Source of the DNA: Chryseobacterium caseinilyticum
GTDB lineage: Bacteria > Bacteroidota > Bacteroidia > Flavobacteriales > Weeksellaceae
NCBI RefSeq assembly: GCF_014837145.1
Contig: NZ_JACYFS010000001.1
Location: forward strand, 496,001-560,000
Length of the DNA stretch: 64,000 nucleotides
Direction: 5' to 3'
In this document: positions 27,048 to 35,078 of the stretch, one piece after another
Position numbering within the stretch: position 1 is the stretch's first letter
Layout: the number at the start of each line of letters is the position of its first letter
Position numbers and translations under genes: made by a program
Notes under the pieces: generated by a model
What the model saw: only the letters and a program-made list of their open reading frames with translations
Database searches by the model: none
Told to the model about the DNA's origin: nothing

Positions 27048-27699
27048 AAATATTTTTATCTGCATTTTTCTGTTCTATTTCATTGTTTCTGTTTTCTCAA
27101 AAAACCTATCATTTTGATTATTATCTAGGATATTCTTCAGAGATAAAATGTAGTAAAGACAGATCTTCTTATGAGTTTTACAGTCTTGTAAATTCTAAAG
27201 ACCAGAGTTACAAAGCCAATATTATTAAAGGAAGGAAAACGAGATCCGGAGTGATGATTGCAGATTATCCCAATGATATTCTGTATTATTTTGATCTCAA
27301 AAATGAAAATTTTCCGATAAAAAATGAAGATTTTATTTACGTAAAATTAGAGAAACTGAAAAATGTAAAAAAGCAATTCGAAGATGAGTTTAAAACAGAT
27401 TCATAATCGCCGTTCCTTTGAAGAATGACGGAATTATTTTCAATTATGAAATGAAAGAATCTAAAAAAGCTGATTCTAAGAATTACAGTACGAAAGCTCT
27501 GGTTAAGTTTAACAAATATAAGGATGATCTCGCATTTGTAGGTTTAGAAAACCTGCTTGACTTTTATGGTGTAAAAATGAAAATTTCGCTCCCGGAAAAT
27601 ATGATCGTAACTTCAGCAACCAGTGAATTTGATGGTGCTACAAAAAGCTTGGAGTTAAAGGTGATTGAACCGGTAGAAATCGTTTTGACCGTAGAATAA
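27044..27699 (+). pseudogene. Frameshifted exported hypothetical protein
   Basis: Two adjacent reading frames form one gene. The first (27044-27406) starts MKIFLSAFFCSISLFLFSQ, a signal peptide, and stops at TAA 27404. The second continues without a break in another frame to 27699. Adding one T at the TT of 27400-27401 gives DFIIAVPLKNDGIIFNY and a continuous 218-residue protein, ending EPVEIVLTVE. The N-terminus overlaps the glycosylase stop by 4 bp. I do not recognise the family. The break is a single base, so real mutation and sequence error are both possible. Confidence 0.7.
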
Positions 27700-27809
27700 A
27701 AATTCATTAAGTAATTTTAACAACCCAAATTTTCAAATTTCTTTCTCTAACGAATTACTCTCATAATAAAATAAATAATTATCGTGATTTTTTATTTCCT
27801 CCCAAACAC

Positions 27810-27841
27810 TTGACAAAGGAGTATTGAATGTTGTATATTTG
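27810..27841 (+). promoter_or_regulatory. Promoter of queA
   Basis: TTG at 27810-27812, 21-bp spacer and TATATTTG at 27834-27841. The ATG of queA is 55 bp downstream. Confidence 0.78.
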
Positions 27842-27895
27842 CACCTCGCAAATTACTTACTGTAATTGATAATTTTTAAACCGTAATTTAAAAAA

Positions 27896-28945
27896 ATGAA
27901 AACATCAGATTTTAATTTTGATCTTCCTGAAGAACTTTTAGCAGAACACCCGTCGGAGCACAGAGACGAAGCCAGACTGATGGTTTTAGACAGAAAAACT
28001 CAGACAATAGAGCATAAACTTTTTAAAGATGTTGTAGATTATTTTGACGAGAAAGATCTCTTCATCTTCAATAATACTAAAGTTTTCCCTGCACGTCTTT
28101 ACGGAAACAAAGAAAAAACCGGAGCTAAAATTGAGGTTTTCTTATTGAGAGAACTTGATAAAGAAACCCGTGTTTGGGACGTTTTGGTAGATCCTGCAAG
28201 AAAAATCAGAATCGGAAATAAATTATTCTTCACTGAAGACGAATCTTTGGTTGCAGAGGTGATTGACAATACTACTTCAAGAGGTAGAACTTTAAGATTT
28301 TTGTACGACGGACCTTACGAAGAATTCAGAGCTAAATTGAAAGAATTAGGAGAAACTCCACTTCCAAAATACATCAAAAGAGAGGTTGAGCCTGAAGATG
28401 CTGAAAGATATCAGACAATTTATGCTAAAGTAGAGGGAGCTGTAGCGGCGCCTACTGCAGGTCTGCACTTTTCAAGACATTTGATGAAGAGATTGGAAAT
28501 TAAAGGGATCGACTTTGCTGAAGTTACGCTTCACGTGGGTTTGGGAACTTTCAATCCAATTGAAGTTGAAGATTTATCTAAACATAAGATGGAATCTGAA
28601 GAGATTTTCATCGACGAAAAAAATGCCGAAATCATCAACAAAGCTGTGGAAGAAAACAGAAGAGTTTGTGCTGTAGGAACTACAACGATGAGAACTCTGG
28701 AAACTTCAGTTTCTTCAAACAAAAAAATCTCCGCTTTCCACGGTTGGACAAATAAATTTATTTTCCCGCCACACGATTTCGGAGTGGCAAACTGCATGAT
28801 TACCAATTTCCACACGCCAAAATCAACATTAATGATGATGATTGCAGCATTTGCAGGAAAAGATTTTGTAATGCACGCCTACGAAGAAGCTGTAAAAGAA
28901 AAATATAAATTTTACTCTTACGGAGATGCAATGTTGATTTTATAA
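27896..28945 (+). CDS. queA: tRNA preQ1(34) S-adenosylmethionine ribosyltransferase-isomerase
   Basis: A 349-residue QueA. It starts [19 protein letters not shown], and has [41 protein letters not shown] and [18 protein letters not shown], all diagnostic. It transfers and isomerises the ribosyl group of SAM onto preQ1 at the wobble base of Asp, Asn, His and Tyr tRNAs, making epoxyqueuosine. It has its own promoter. The four-helix-bundle gene follows 30 bp later but lies within inverted-repeat flanks, so it is probably a later arrival. Confidence 0.97.
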   Translation: MKTSDFNFDLPEELLAEHPSEHRDEARLMVLDRKTQTIEHKLFKDVVDYFDEKDLFIFNNTKVFPARLYGNKEKTGAKIEVFLLRELDKETRVWDVLVDPARKIRIGNKLFFTEDESLVAEVIDNTTSRGRTLRFLYDGPYEEFRAKLKELGETPLPKYIKREVEPEDAERYQTIYAKVEGAVAAPTAGLHFSRHLMKRLEIKGIDFAEVTLHVGLGTFNPIEVEDLSKHKMESEEIFIDEKNAEIINKAVEENRRVCAVGTTTMRTLETSVSSNKKISAFHGWTNKFIFPPHDFGVANCMITNFHTPKSTLMMMIAAFAGKDFVMHAYEEAVKEKYKFYSYGDAMLIL

Positions 28946-29402
28946 GTAAAAAGAGCCAGGTTAAAGGTTAAAAGTATGAAAACCAATGATTTGCTTGAAA
29001 GGACTTTTATTTTTGGAGTAGGTTGTCTTAAATTCCTGAGAAAACTGCCTAATGATCCTGAAAGTAAGTTGATAAGATTTCAATTAGGAAAATCCGCTAC
29101 TTCCCTGGGGGCAAATTACGAAGAATCTCAGGCAGGTTCATCTAAAGCAGACTTTAAAAATAAAGTGAAGATTGCTTTGAGAGAAGCACGTGAAAGTAAT
29201 TATTGGCTTCGTATCTTAGAAAGTTTAGATGAATACGATTCTGAAGAATTCAAGCATTTACTTCAGGAAAGCAAAGAACTGAAAAACATTCTTGCAGCGA
29301 TAGTTAACAACACAAAACTTTAAATCTGGCTCTAACTTTTTACCATGCTCTTAAACTCACTCAGCAACAACTTGGCTCTTATAACTTTTTACCTGGCTCT
29401 TT
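28946..29402. repeat. Inverted GAGCCAGG/CCTGGCTC arms around the four-helix-bundle gene
   Basis: AAAGAGCCAGGT at 28950-28961 is perfectly inverted at 29391-29402 (ACCTGGCTCTTT). Downstream of the gene the unit recurs in degenerate form (CTGGCTCT with ACTTTTTACC at about 29326, CTTGGCTCT with ACTTTTTACC at about 29371). A related GAGCCAGGTAAAAAGT block lies at 21092. The arms cover all DNA between queA, the gene and rlmN. Confidence 0.7.
28976..29323 (+). CDS. Four-helix-bundle protein (23S rRNA intervening-sequence/S23 family)
   Basis: A 115-residue helical protein with the family pattern FIFGVGCLKFLRKLP, LIRFQLGKSATSLGANYEE and IALREARESNYWLRIL. It belongs to the S23/bAvd-like four-helix-bundle family, first known from intervening sequences in 23S rRNA genes and widespread as single genes in Bacteroidota. 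The function of stand-alone copies is unknown; related Avd proteins bind nucleic acid and reverse transcriptase. Here it is not in rRNA but between queA and rlmN, and inverted repeat arms flank it, suggesting a small mobile or recently inserted cassette. Confidence 0.9.
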   Translation: MKTNDLLERTFIFGVGCLKFLRKLPNDPESKLIRFQLGKSATSLGANYEESQAGSSKADFKNKVKIALREARESNYWLRILESLDEYDSEEFKHLLQESKELKNILAAIVNNTKL

Positions 29403-29408
29403 AATAAA

Positions 29409-30443
29409 ATGAAAGACATCCGTACTTTATCTCTCGATCAACTCAAAGACTATTTCGGCACTATTGGCGAAAAGCCATTCCGTGCCAAGCAGGTCTACGA
29501 CTGGATCTGGAGTAAAAATCTTCATTCATTTGAAGAGATGACCAATCTTTCAAAGGATTTGAGAGAAAATCTGATCCGTGATTTTGTGATGAATCCTGCA
29601 GCGGTAGATCAGTTTCAAAAATCTAGTGACGGAACCATTAAAAACGGAGTCAAACTGCACGACGGGTTGATGGTGGAATCAGTATTAATTCCTACAGAAA
29701 CCAGAACTACAGCATGTGTATCTTCACAGGTAGGCTGTTCCCTGAATTGTGAATTTTGCGCTACGGCAAAGCTCAAGAGAATGAGAAATCTTGAGGTGGC
29801 AGAGATTGTAGACCAGGTAGCACTTATTGACAGACAGAGTAGGGAATATCACAACCGACCGTTGACGAATATTGTTTTTATGGGAATGGGCGAGCCGATG
29901 ATGAACTACAAAAATGTGGTTGAAGCAATCAAAAAAATTACCCAGCCGGAAGGTCTGGGAATGTCGCCAAGAAGAATTACCGTTTCTACATCGGGGATTC
30001 CAAAGATGATTAAAATGTTGGCAGATGACGAACTGAGAGTGAAACTTGCTTTATCACTTCATTCAGCAGTTGAGTCGACCAGAAATGAAATCATGCCTTT
30101 TTCAGATAAATTTCCACTGACGGATATTATGGAAGCTTTGCAGTACTGGTATAAAAAAACAGGTTCTGTCATCACCTTCGAATATTGTGTCTGGAAAGGA
30201 ATTAATGATAAAGATGAAGACATTAAAGCTTTAATTAAATATTGCCGACAGGTTCCTTCAAAGGTTAATTTAATTCAGTACAACCCAATTGGTGAAGGAA
30301 AATTTGATCACAGAAGTATTGCCGCTGAAGAAAAATATGTGCGTGAACTTGAAAAAGCGGGCGTAACTGTTATGGTAAGAAAAAGTCGTGGTGGCGATAT
30401 TGATGCGGCCTGCGGACAGTTGGCAAACAAAACTGCGGAATAA
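29409..30443 (+). CDS. rlmN: Dual-specificity 23S rRNA A2503/tRNA A37 methyltransferase
   Basis: A 344-residue radical SAM enzyme. The cluster motif C-x3-C-x2-C is in GCSLNCEFCATAK. IVFMGMGEPMMNY and the resolving cysteine in DAACGQLANK near the C-terminus are typical. RlmN methylates C2 of A2503 in 23S rRNA and of A37 in some tRNAs. The start MKDIRTLSLDQLKDYF fits the family. The gene has a repeat-rich upstream region, so its promoter is not obvious. Confidence 0.97.
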   Translation: MKDIRTLSLDQLKDYFGTIGEKPFRAKQVYDWIWSKNLHSFEEMTNLSKDLRENLIRDFVMNPAAVDQFQKSSDGTIKNGVKLHDGLMVESVLIPTETRTTACVSSQVGCSLNCEFCATAKLKRMRNLEVAEIVDQVALIDRQSREYHNRPLTNIVFMGMGEPMMNYKNVVEAIKKITQPEGLGMSPRRITVSTSGIPKMIKMLADDELRVKLALSLHSAVESTRNEIMPFSDKFPLTDIMEALQYWYKKTGSVITFEYCVWKGINDKDEDIKALIKYCRQVPSKVNLIQYNPIGEGKFDHRSIAAEEKYVRELEKAGVTVMVRKSRGGDIDAACGQLANKTAE

Positions 30444-30517
30444 TTTACTATCTATCATAGTCTGTATGACAATTCTTGTCTGAACTTACAAATTATCAAT
30501 CTGATTTTTTTAGGAGA

Positions 30518-30562
30518 ACTACGAAGTGGCTCAATCTCAGTAGCCATGGGTGAAACCCGTGG
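30518..30562. repeat. CCACGAAGTGG-family repeat, third locus
   Basis: CTACGAAGTGGCTCAAT (30519-30535) followed by AGCCATGGGTGAAACCCGTGG (30542-30562). Same two-palindrome order as at 15051. Confidence 0.7.
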
Positions 30563-30659
30563 TAAAATATAGATGACAGACAACAACCGAGAAATGTTTG
30601 AACAATAATACACGTAGTTTGAAATCAACATCGTGCCTTTCGATTGACATTAAAAATCT

Positions 30660-30667
30660 TACTTTTG
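30660..30667 (+). promoter_or_regulatory. -7 box close to the 30672 start codon
   Basis: TACTTTTG matches TAnnTTTG and ends 4 bp before the ATG. A weak -33 TTT lies 19 bp upstream. Confidence 0.5.
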
Positions 30668-30671
30668 TGTT

Positions 30672-31550
30672 ATGAATAAAGTTTTTCTAATCATTTCAAT
30701 CATTTTTTCGATTTTAAATTCTGCACAACAGTCCGAAATTTTCAAACTTAAAAATTACAGGGTTTCTGTTTTAAATGATTCTATTCAGGAAACTTCCGGA
30801 CTCAGTTTTTTCGATGGAAAACTGTACACTTTCAACGACAGCGGAAATCCTGCAGAACTTTATCAGATCGATAAACAGTCAGGGAAAATTCTTAATGTTT
30901 TAAAAGTCAATACTCAAAATAAAGATTGGGAAGCATTGGCCAACGATGGAAGAAACTTCTACATAGGCGATTTTGGAAATAACGCAGGCACAAGGCAAGA
31001 TTTAAAAATTTTTAAAATTCCTTTTGAAAATAATCAGCTTCAGAATGATTCATTAAAAACTATTTCATTTTTCTATGCGGAACAGAAAGATTTTACGCCA
31101 AAAAACATCTCCACAGACTTTGATTTGGAATCAATGATTTATCTTAATGGAAAACTGCATATTTTCACGAAAGAATGGGCCTCAAAATCAACAACGCATT
31201 ATACTTTAGATCCAAATAATCCTGTAAGACAGGCTGCCGGAAAAGTAGAATCTTTCAAAACAGGCTTCATGATTTCTGATGCATATTATTTCGATAAAAA
31301 GCTCTACGCTGTGGGCTACACCAAAAAGACAGAAGTCTTTCTGATGGTTTTTAATGAAACCGAATCCGGAATTTTCTTCAAGGCAAATCCACAGAAATTG
31401 TATTTGGGAAGTGCTTTAACAGTTGGACAAATTGAGGGGATTGCGGTTGATGAAAAAGGGATTTATATTTCAGGGGAAAAATTTCATTCACCACTAGGGA
31501 CTACAAAACCTTATTTCTATTTTATACCAAAAGAAAAACTGAAATTCTGA
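30672..31550 (+). CDS. Secreted beta-propeller-like protein of unknown function
   Basis: A 292-residue protein with signal peptide MNKVFLIISIIFSILNSAQ. Repeated strand motifs such as LSFFDGKLYTFNDSGNPAELYQID, WEALANDGRNFYIGDFGNNAG and IEGIAVDEKGIYISGE suggest a propeller fold built of short blades. The DSGNP/GDFGNN stretches are conserved in exported Bacteroidota proteins, but no enzymatic motif is evident. It is monocistronic, between rlmN and the prenyl synthase gene. Confidence 0.75.
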   Translation: MNKVFLIISIIFSILNSAQQSEIFKLKNYRVSVLNDSIQETSGLSFFDGKLYTFNDSGNPAELYQIDKQSGKILNVLKVNTQNKDWEALANDGRNFYIGDFGNNAGTRQDLKIFKIPFENNQLQNDSLKTISFFYAEQKDFTPKNISTDFDLESMIYLNGKLHIFTKEWASKSTTHYTLDPNNPVRQAAGKVESFKTGFMISDAYYFDKKLYAVGYTKKTEVFLMVFNETESGIFFKANPQKLYLGSALTVGQIEGIAVDEKGIYISGEKFHSPLGTTKPYFYFIPKEKLKF

Positions 31551-31605
31551 GGCAGTTAGAATTCATATAAAATTTAATTTTCCGTTAAAATTGGACTAAA
31601 AATTT

Positions 31606-31613
31606 TATCTTTG
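31606..31613 (+). promoter_or_regulatory. -7 box of the prenyl synthase gene
   Basis: TATCTTTG, 37 bp before the GTG start. The nearest TTG is only 12 bp upstream, so the -33 element is unclear. Confidence 0.5.
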
Positions 31614-31650
31614 TGATAATTAAATATCAACTACCCATCATTCAAAGATA

Positions 31651-32628
31651 GTGGCGAATACCGTAGAAGAAATCAAGCGACCCATCAACGAAGAAATGAA
31701 ACTTTTTGAACAGAAGTTTTATGAATCGATGCAGACGAAAGTATCTTTATTAGATAAAGTCACCCGTTTTATTGTTACCACAAAAGGGAAACAGATGCGC
31801 CCGATGTTCGTATTTCTCTGTGCAAAACTTGTGGGTGAAGTCAATGAAAAAACCTACCGTGGAGCGTCGATGATTGAGCTGATTCACACCGCAACTTTGG
31901 TGCATGATGATGTGGTGGATGAGAGTTTTAAACGCCGGAATTTCTTCTCAATCAATGCTTTGTGGAAAAATAAAATTGCCGTTCTCGTTGGCGATTTTCT
32001 TTTGTCTAAAGCGGTTTTACTTTCTACGGATCATAAAGATTACGATTTACTGGCAGTAATCTCCCGGACAATCAGAGAAATGTCTGAAGGGGAACTTCTT
32101 CAGCTTGAAAAAGCCAGAAAATTGGATATCACAGAGGATGTTTATTATGAAATTATACGTCAGAAAACAGCGACATTGATTGCTGCCTGCTGTGAAATTG
32201 GTGCACTATCAAACGGTGCTGATGAAAAATTAGCCAAAAAAATGATGGAGTTTGGAACTTACACCGGTATGGCTTTCCAGATCAAAGACGATCTTTTCGA
32301 TTATCTGAGTTCCAATGTTATTGGTAAACCGGTTGGAATTGATATCAAGGAGCAAAAGATGACGTTACCACTGATTCATACGCTGAAAACTGCAAGTGAG
32401 GCTGATAAGAAGTATTATTTCAATACCATCAAAAGATACAACAACGATCAGAAAAGGGTGAAAGAACTCATCAATTTTGTTAAATCTTCAGGTGGTCTGG
32501 AATATGCGGTCACTGTTATGAAAGATTTTCAGCAGAAAGCAAAAGATATATTACAGGAATTTCCGGACTCTGAACCCAAAACTTCTCTTAATCTGATGTT
32601 GGATTATGTGATTGAGAGGAATTTCTAG
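31651..32628 (+). CDS. Polyprenyl (octa-/heptaprenyl) diphosphate synthase
   Basis: A 325-residue trans-prenyltransferase. The first aspartate-rich motif is LVHDDVVDES and the second is FQIKDDLFDYL, both complete. It chains isopentenyl units onto an allylic diphosphate, probably giving the menaquinone side chain. The start is a GTG (31651); no in-frame ATG gives a complete N-terminus. Its last 41 bp overlap the end of the convergent TPR-HTH gene. Confidence 0.93.
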   Translation: MANTVEEIKRPINEEMKLFEQKFYESMQTKVSLLDKVTRFIVTTKGKQMRPMFVFLCAKLVGEVNEKTYRGASMIELIHTATLVHDDVVDESFKRRNFFSINALWKNKIAVLVGDFLLSKAVLLSTDHKDYDLLAVISRTIREMSEGELLQLEKARKLDITEDVYYEIIRQKTATLIAACCEIGALSNGADEKLAKKMMEFGTYTGMAFQIKDDLFDYLSSNVIGKPVGIDIKEQKMTLPLIHTLKTASEADKKYYFNTIKRYNNDQKRVKELINFVKSSGGLEYAVTVMKDFQQKAKDILQEFPDSEPKTSLNLMLDYVIERNF

Positions 32629-34432
32629 ATTTTTCCTTCATCATCTTGATAAAATAAGATGGTTTAATCTCAAATTTCCTGTAAAAATTGTCTGAAAAAC
32701 TTTCAGAATTTGAAAAACCACAGATGTTTGCAAGTTCTTTTACATCATATTGCAGATAAGTGGCATCAGTTCGCAAAAGATCAATAATATAATTTAAACG
32801 GAGATTATTTATATATACATTAAAATTTGAACCTTTGTACGTATTGATAATTTTCGAAAGATAAGTAGAGTTTGTTCCCAATTCTTCAACAAGAGATTTC
32901 TGCGTAAGCTGGCTGTCCAGATATCTTTCTTCGTCCTCAAAAGCATCCAGTTGAGTCAATATACTTTTTATGACAAGTGGATTAAGACCCTGTATTTTTG
33001 AATAGTATTCGTCTTGATTTTCAGGACTATCCAAATTGAGCTCTTTGACATCTTTGTCTGAAATTGATGCCGGCTTTAAAGCTTCAGGCTGAGTGTTTTC
33101 CTGCACTTCTCTTGGATTATGATGCTTTTTATGCTCTACCTCAGAATTAATAATAATATTTTCAAATCTCTGCTTGTAAAGTTTTTTAATTTTATAGTAT
33201 CTGATACTGAAGAAAAGGATAATGCCTGAACTGATGATGAGGATAATAATAAAAATATTGCTTCTTAAAATCAGGAGATTTTCAACCTTTGTCTTTTCTG
33301 AGATTAATTTTTTAGTATCATATTCCTTATTAATTTTAGGATACAGATATTTAAAGTTTTTCTCGTAAGATTTATCCAGAATCATCAGTTTATCAATGTA
33401 TTCCAGCTGTTTATCTCTATTTTTAATTGAATCATTATACTTTATGAGAATTTCGTAGGCTGATCTGAATTGTGGATCCAGTTTATTGGAAGTGTTGTAT
33501 TGATTATCAATCACCTCCATGAATTTTACAGCTATGCTTCTTTTGCCGATCTTCCAGTTGTTCAGGCCTAAGTAATAAATTTCAGTAATGTGTGGATACT
33601 GGTCATTATACATTTCAAGTGCCTGTGTGAGTTTGACAATCGATGTTTTATAATCTCTCTGGTAATAAGCATCGGTACCTTGAGATGAAATGAAATAGGG
33701 GATGTATTGTTTTAAATCATTGCTTTTCAAGTATTTAATACTTTCGTCGATCAGTTTTTTATTCTCAGAAGATTTGCCCATTTTTGTGTTGTTATCAATA
33801 TAACTGAGCATCGAATAGATATAATAGGTTTGGTAATCCTGACCTAATTTTGAGTCTGTTGCATGGTTTTTAAAAAAATCGATGCAGATTAGTAGCTCTT
33901 TTGCCGCATCTTCATATAAACCTAAATAGATTTTATTCTGAGCAATAAGGTAGATACTCTTGTAAACAACATATTGATCGTTCACAGTACTGGCGTATTT
34001 GTTAGAAATTAAAACATCATCCAAAGATTTCTGATAAAATGCTTCCTGAATATAGATCGCACCCCGATTGAAATAGGCTGTTGCGAGCAATCTTTCATCC
34101 TTTGAATTTTTTGCAGTATTTAAAGCCAGATTGGCATAATCTAAATTTTGAGGGTAGACAGAAAAATTGCTCGCGTATCTGTAAGCATAAACAAGAGCTT
34201 CATTATTGCCGGCATCTTTTGCAGTTTTTATATAATGTTGTATTAGAGTCCATGCTTTTTTCTGATCGTTATGAAAACTATCAATTTTTGTCTCGATTTC
34301 CTGATAATCCAGCTTTTTTTTAGAATTCTCCTGCGCATTTATATTAAAAGACAACAGGGTAATTATAAATACAGATAGAAATGATCTTTTAATCAAGTGG
34401 TTACATAGAAAATTATAAAATTTGGGTAACAC
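32588..34432 (-). CDS. Membrane-anchored TPR/AraC-type transcriptional regulator
   Basis: A 614-residue protein. An N-terminal signal or anchor (FLSVFIITLLSFNINAQ) precedes a long TPR region (about 40-370), then a transmembrane helix (about 386-408, IFIIILIISSGIILFFSI), a linker, and a C-terminal AraC-type DNA-binding domain (FNVYINNLRLNYIIDLLR, VKELANICGFSNSESFSDNFYRKF). This one-component membrane-regulator plan with exported TPR sensor and cytosolic HTH is common in Flavobacteriia. Its targets are not predictable. It is convergent with the prenyl synthase gene. Confidence 0.88.
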   Translation of the reverse strand: MLPKFYNFLCNHLIKRSFLSVFIITLLSFNINAQENSKKKLDYQEIETKIDSFHNDQKKAWTLIQHYIKTAKDAGNNEALVYAYRYASNFSVYPQNLDYANLALNTAKNSKDERLLATAYFNRGAIYIQEAFYQKSLDDVLISNKYASTVNDQYVVYKSIYLIAQNKIYLGLYEDAAKELLICIDFFKNHATDSKLGQDYQTYYIYSMLSYIDNNTKMGKSSENKKLIDESIKYLKSNDLKQYIPYFISSQGTDAYYQRDYKTSIVKLTQALEMYNDQYPHITEIYYLGLNNWKIGKRSIAVKFMEVIDNQYNTSNKLDPQFRSAYEILIKYNDSIKNRDKQLEYIDKLMILDKSYEKNFKYLYPKINKEYDTKKLISEKTKVENLLILRSNIFIIILIISSGIILFFSIRYYKIKKLYKQRFENIIINSEVEHKKHHNPREVQENTQPEALKPASISDKDVKELNLDSPENQDEYYSKIQGLNPLVIKSILTQLDAFEDEERYLDSQLTQKSLVEELGTNSTYLSKIINTYKGSNFNVYINNLRLNYIIDLLRTDATYLQYDVKELANICGFSNSESFSDNFYRKFEIKPSYFIKMMKEKSRNSSQSHNPTSD

Positions 34433-34543
34433 GTTGGGCTTTTTATAAATTTAAAAGTCTACAATATTAACATAATTAATTTGAATAAAAAATCGAAAAT
34501 TTAAAAATTGCCGGACATTTTTTACGTATTTCCTATCCTAAAA

Positions 34544-34576
34544 TTTGATTTAAAATTGTTTTCCGCTGTATGTTTG
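34544..34576 (+). promoter_or_regulatory. Promoter of the small lipoprotein gene
   Basis: TTTG at 34544-34547, 21-bp spacer, TATGTTTG at 34569-34576. ATG is 50 bp downstream. Confidence 0.72.
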
Positions 34577-34626
34577 CAACAGAAAATTAAGCGAACTAAA
34601 AATTAACCTTTATAAATTAAACTCAT

Positions 34627-34821
34627 ATGAAAAAGTTAGTATTATTTTTTTCAGCAGCATTGTTAACTACAGTAATTTCTTGTCGTCAGGACGATGATAA
34701 TTTCAGCACTGAAGATTACCAAAATCTTGAGCTTATAAATAAAGCTTCACAAAAAATTGCGGATTCTGCTAATTCTACAACTGTAGTTGAAGGAGATCCG
34801 ATTGCACCACCTAAAAAGTAA
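34627..34821 (+). CDS. Small lipoprotein of unknown function
   Basis: A 64-residue protein with lipobox at Cys19 (VISC) followed by an acidic stretch RQDDDNF, a likely outer-membrane sorting signal. The short mature part ends GDPIAPPKK. It has a good promoter and a terminator, so it is a complete single-gene unit. No family is recognised. Confidence 0.8.
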   Translation: MKKLVLFFSAALLTTVISCRQDDDNFSTEDYQNLELINKASQKIADSANSTTVVEGDPIAPPKK

Positions 34822-34848
34822 ACCAAACCACATTCACATATTTAACAA

Positions 34849-34866
34849 TTTTTTTTTTTTTTTTTT
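34849..34866. repeat. T18 homopolymer
   Basis: Eighteen consecutive Ts between the small lipoprotein gene and its terminator. The exact length may be unreliable or variable. Confidence 0.8.
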
Positions 34867-34885
34867 CATCATTTGTGTTTTTAGA

Positions 34886-34919
34886 TTCCTTGCGTGTTTC
34901 ACGCGAGGAACTTTTTTTT
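34886..34919 (+). terminator. Terminator of the small lipoprotein gene
   Basis: TTCCTTGCGTG (34886-34896) pairs with CACGCGAGGAA (34900-34910), with one G-U pair, then C and eight Ts. Confidence 0.88.
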
Positions 34920-35054
34920 GTAGGTAATCCTTTTTAAAATGATTCATTATTAAACAAAGATTTAGCAATCTTTAAAATTTATCAAATTTTTAAAATAATT
35001 CTAAAAAAATATGAATTCTGTAAAATTGTTTTATCGCAAACAGTAAAAATTATT

Positions 35055-35062
35055 TATATTTG
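35055..35062 (+). promoter_or_regulatory. -7 box of the E1 dehydrogenase gene
   Basis: TATATTTG, 16 bp before the ATG at 35079. TTG at 35026-35028 is 26 bp upstream, wider than usual. Confidence 0.55.
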
Positions 35063-35078
35063 TAAAAATCATATTGTA

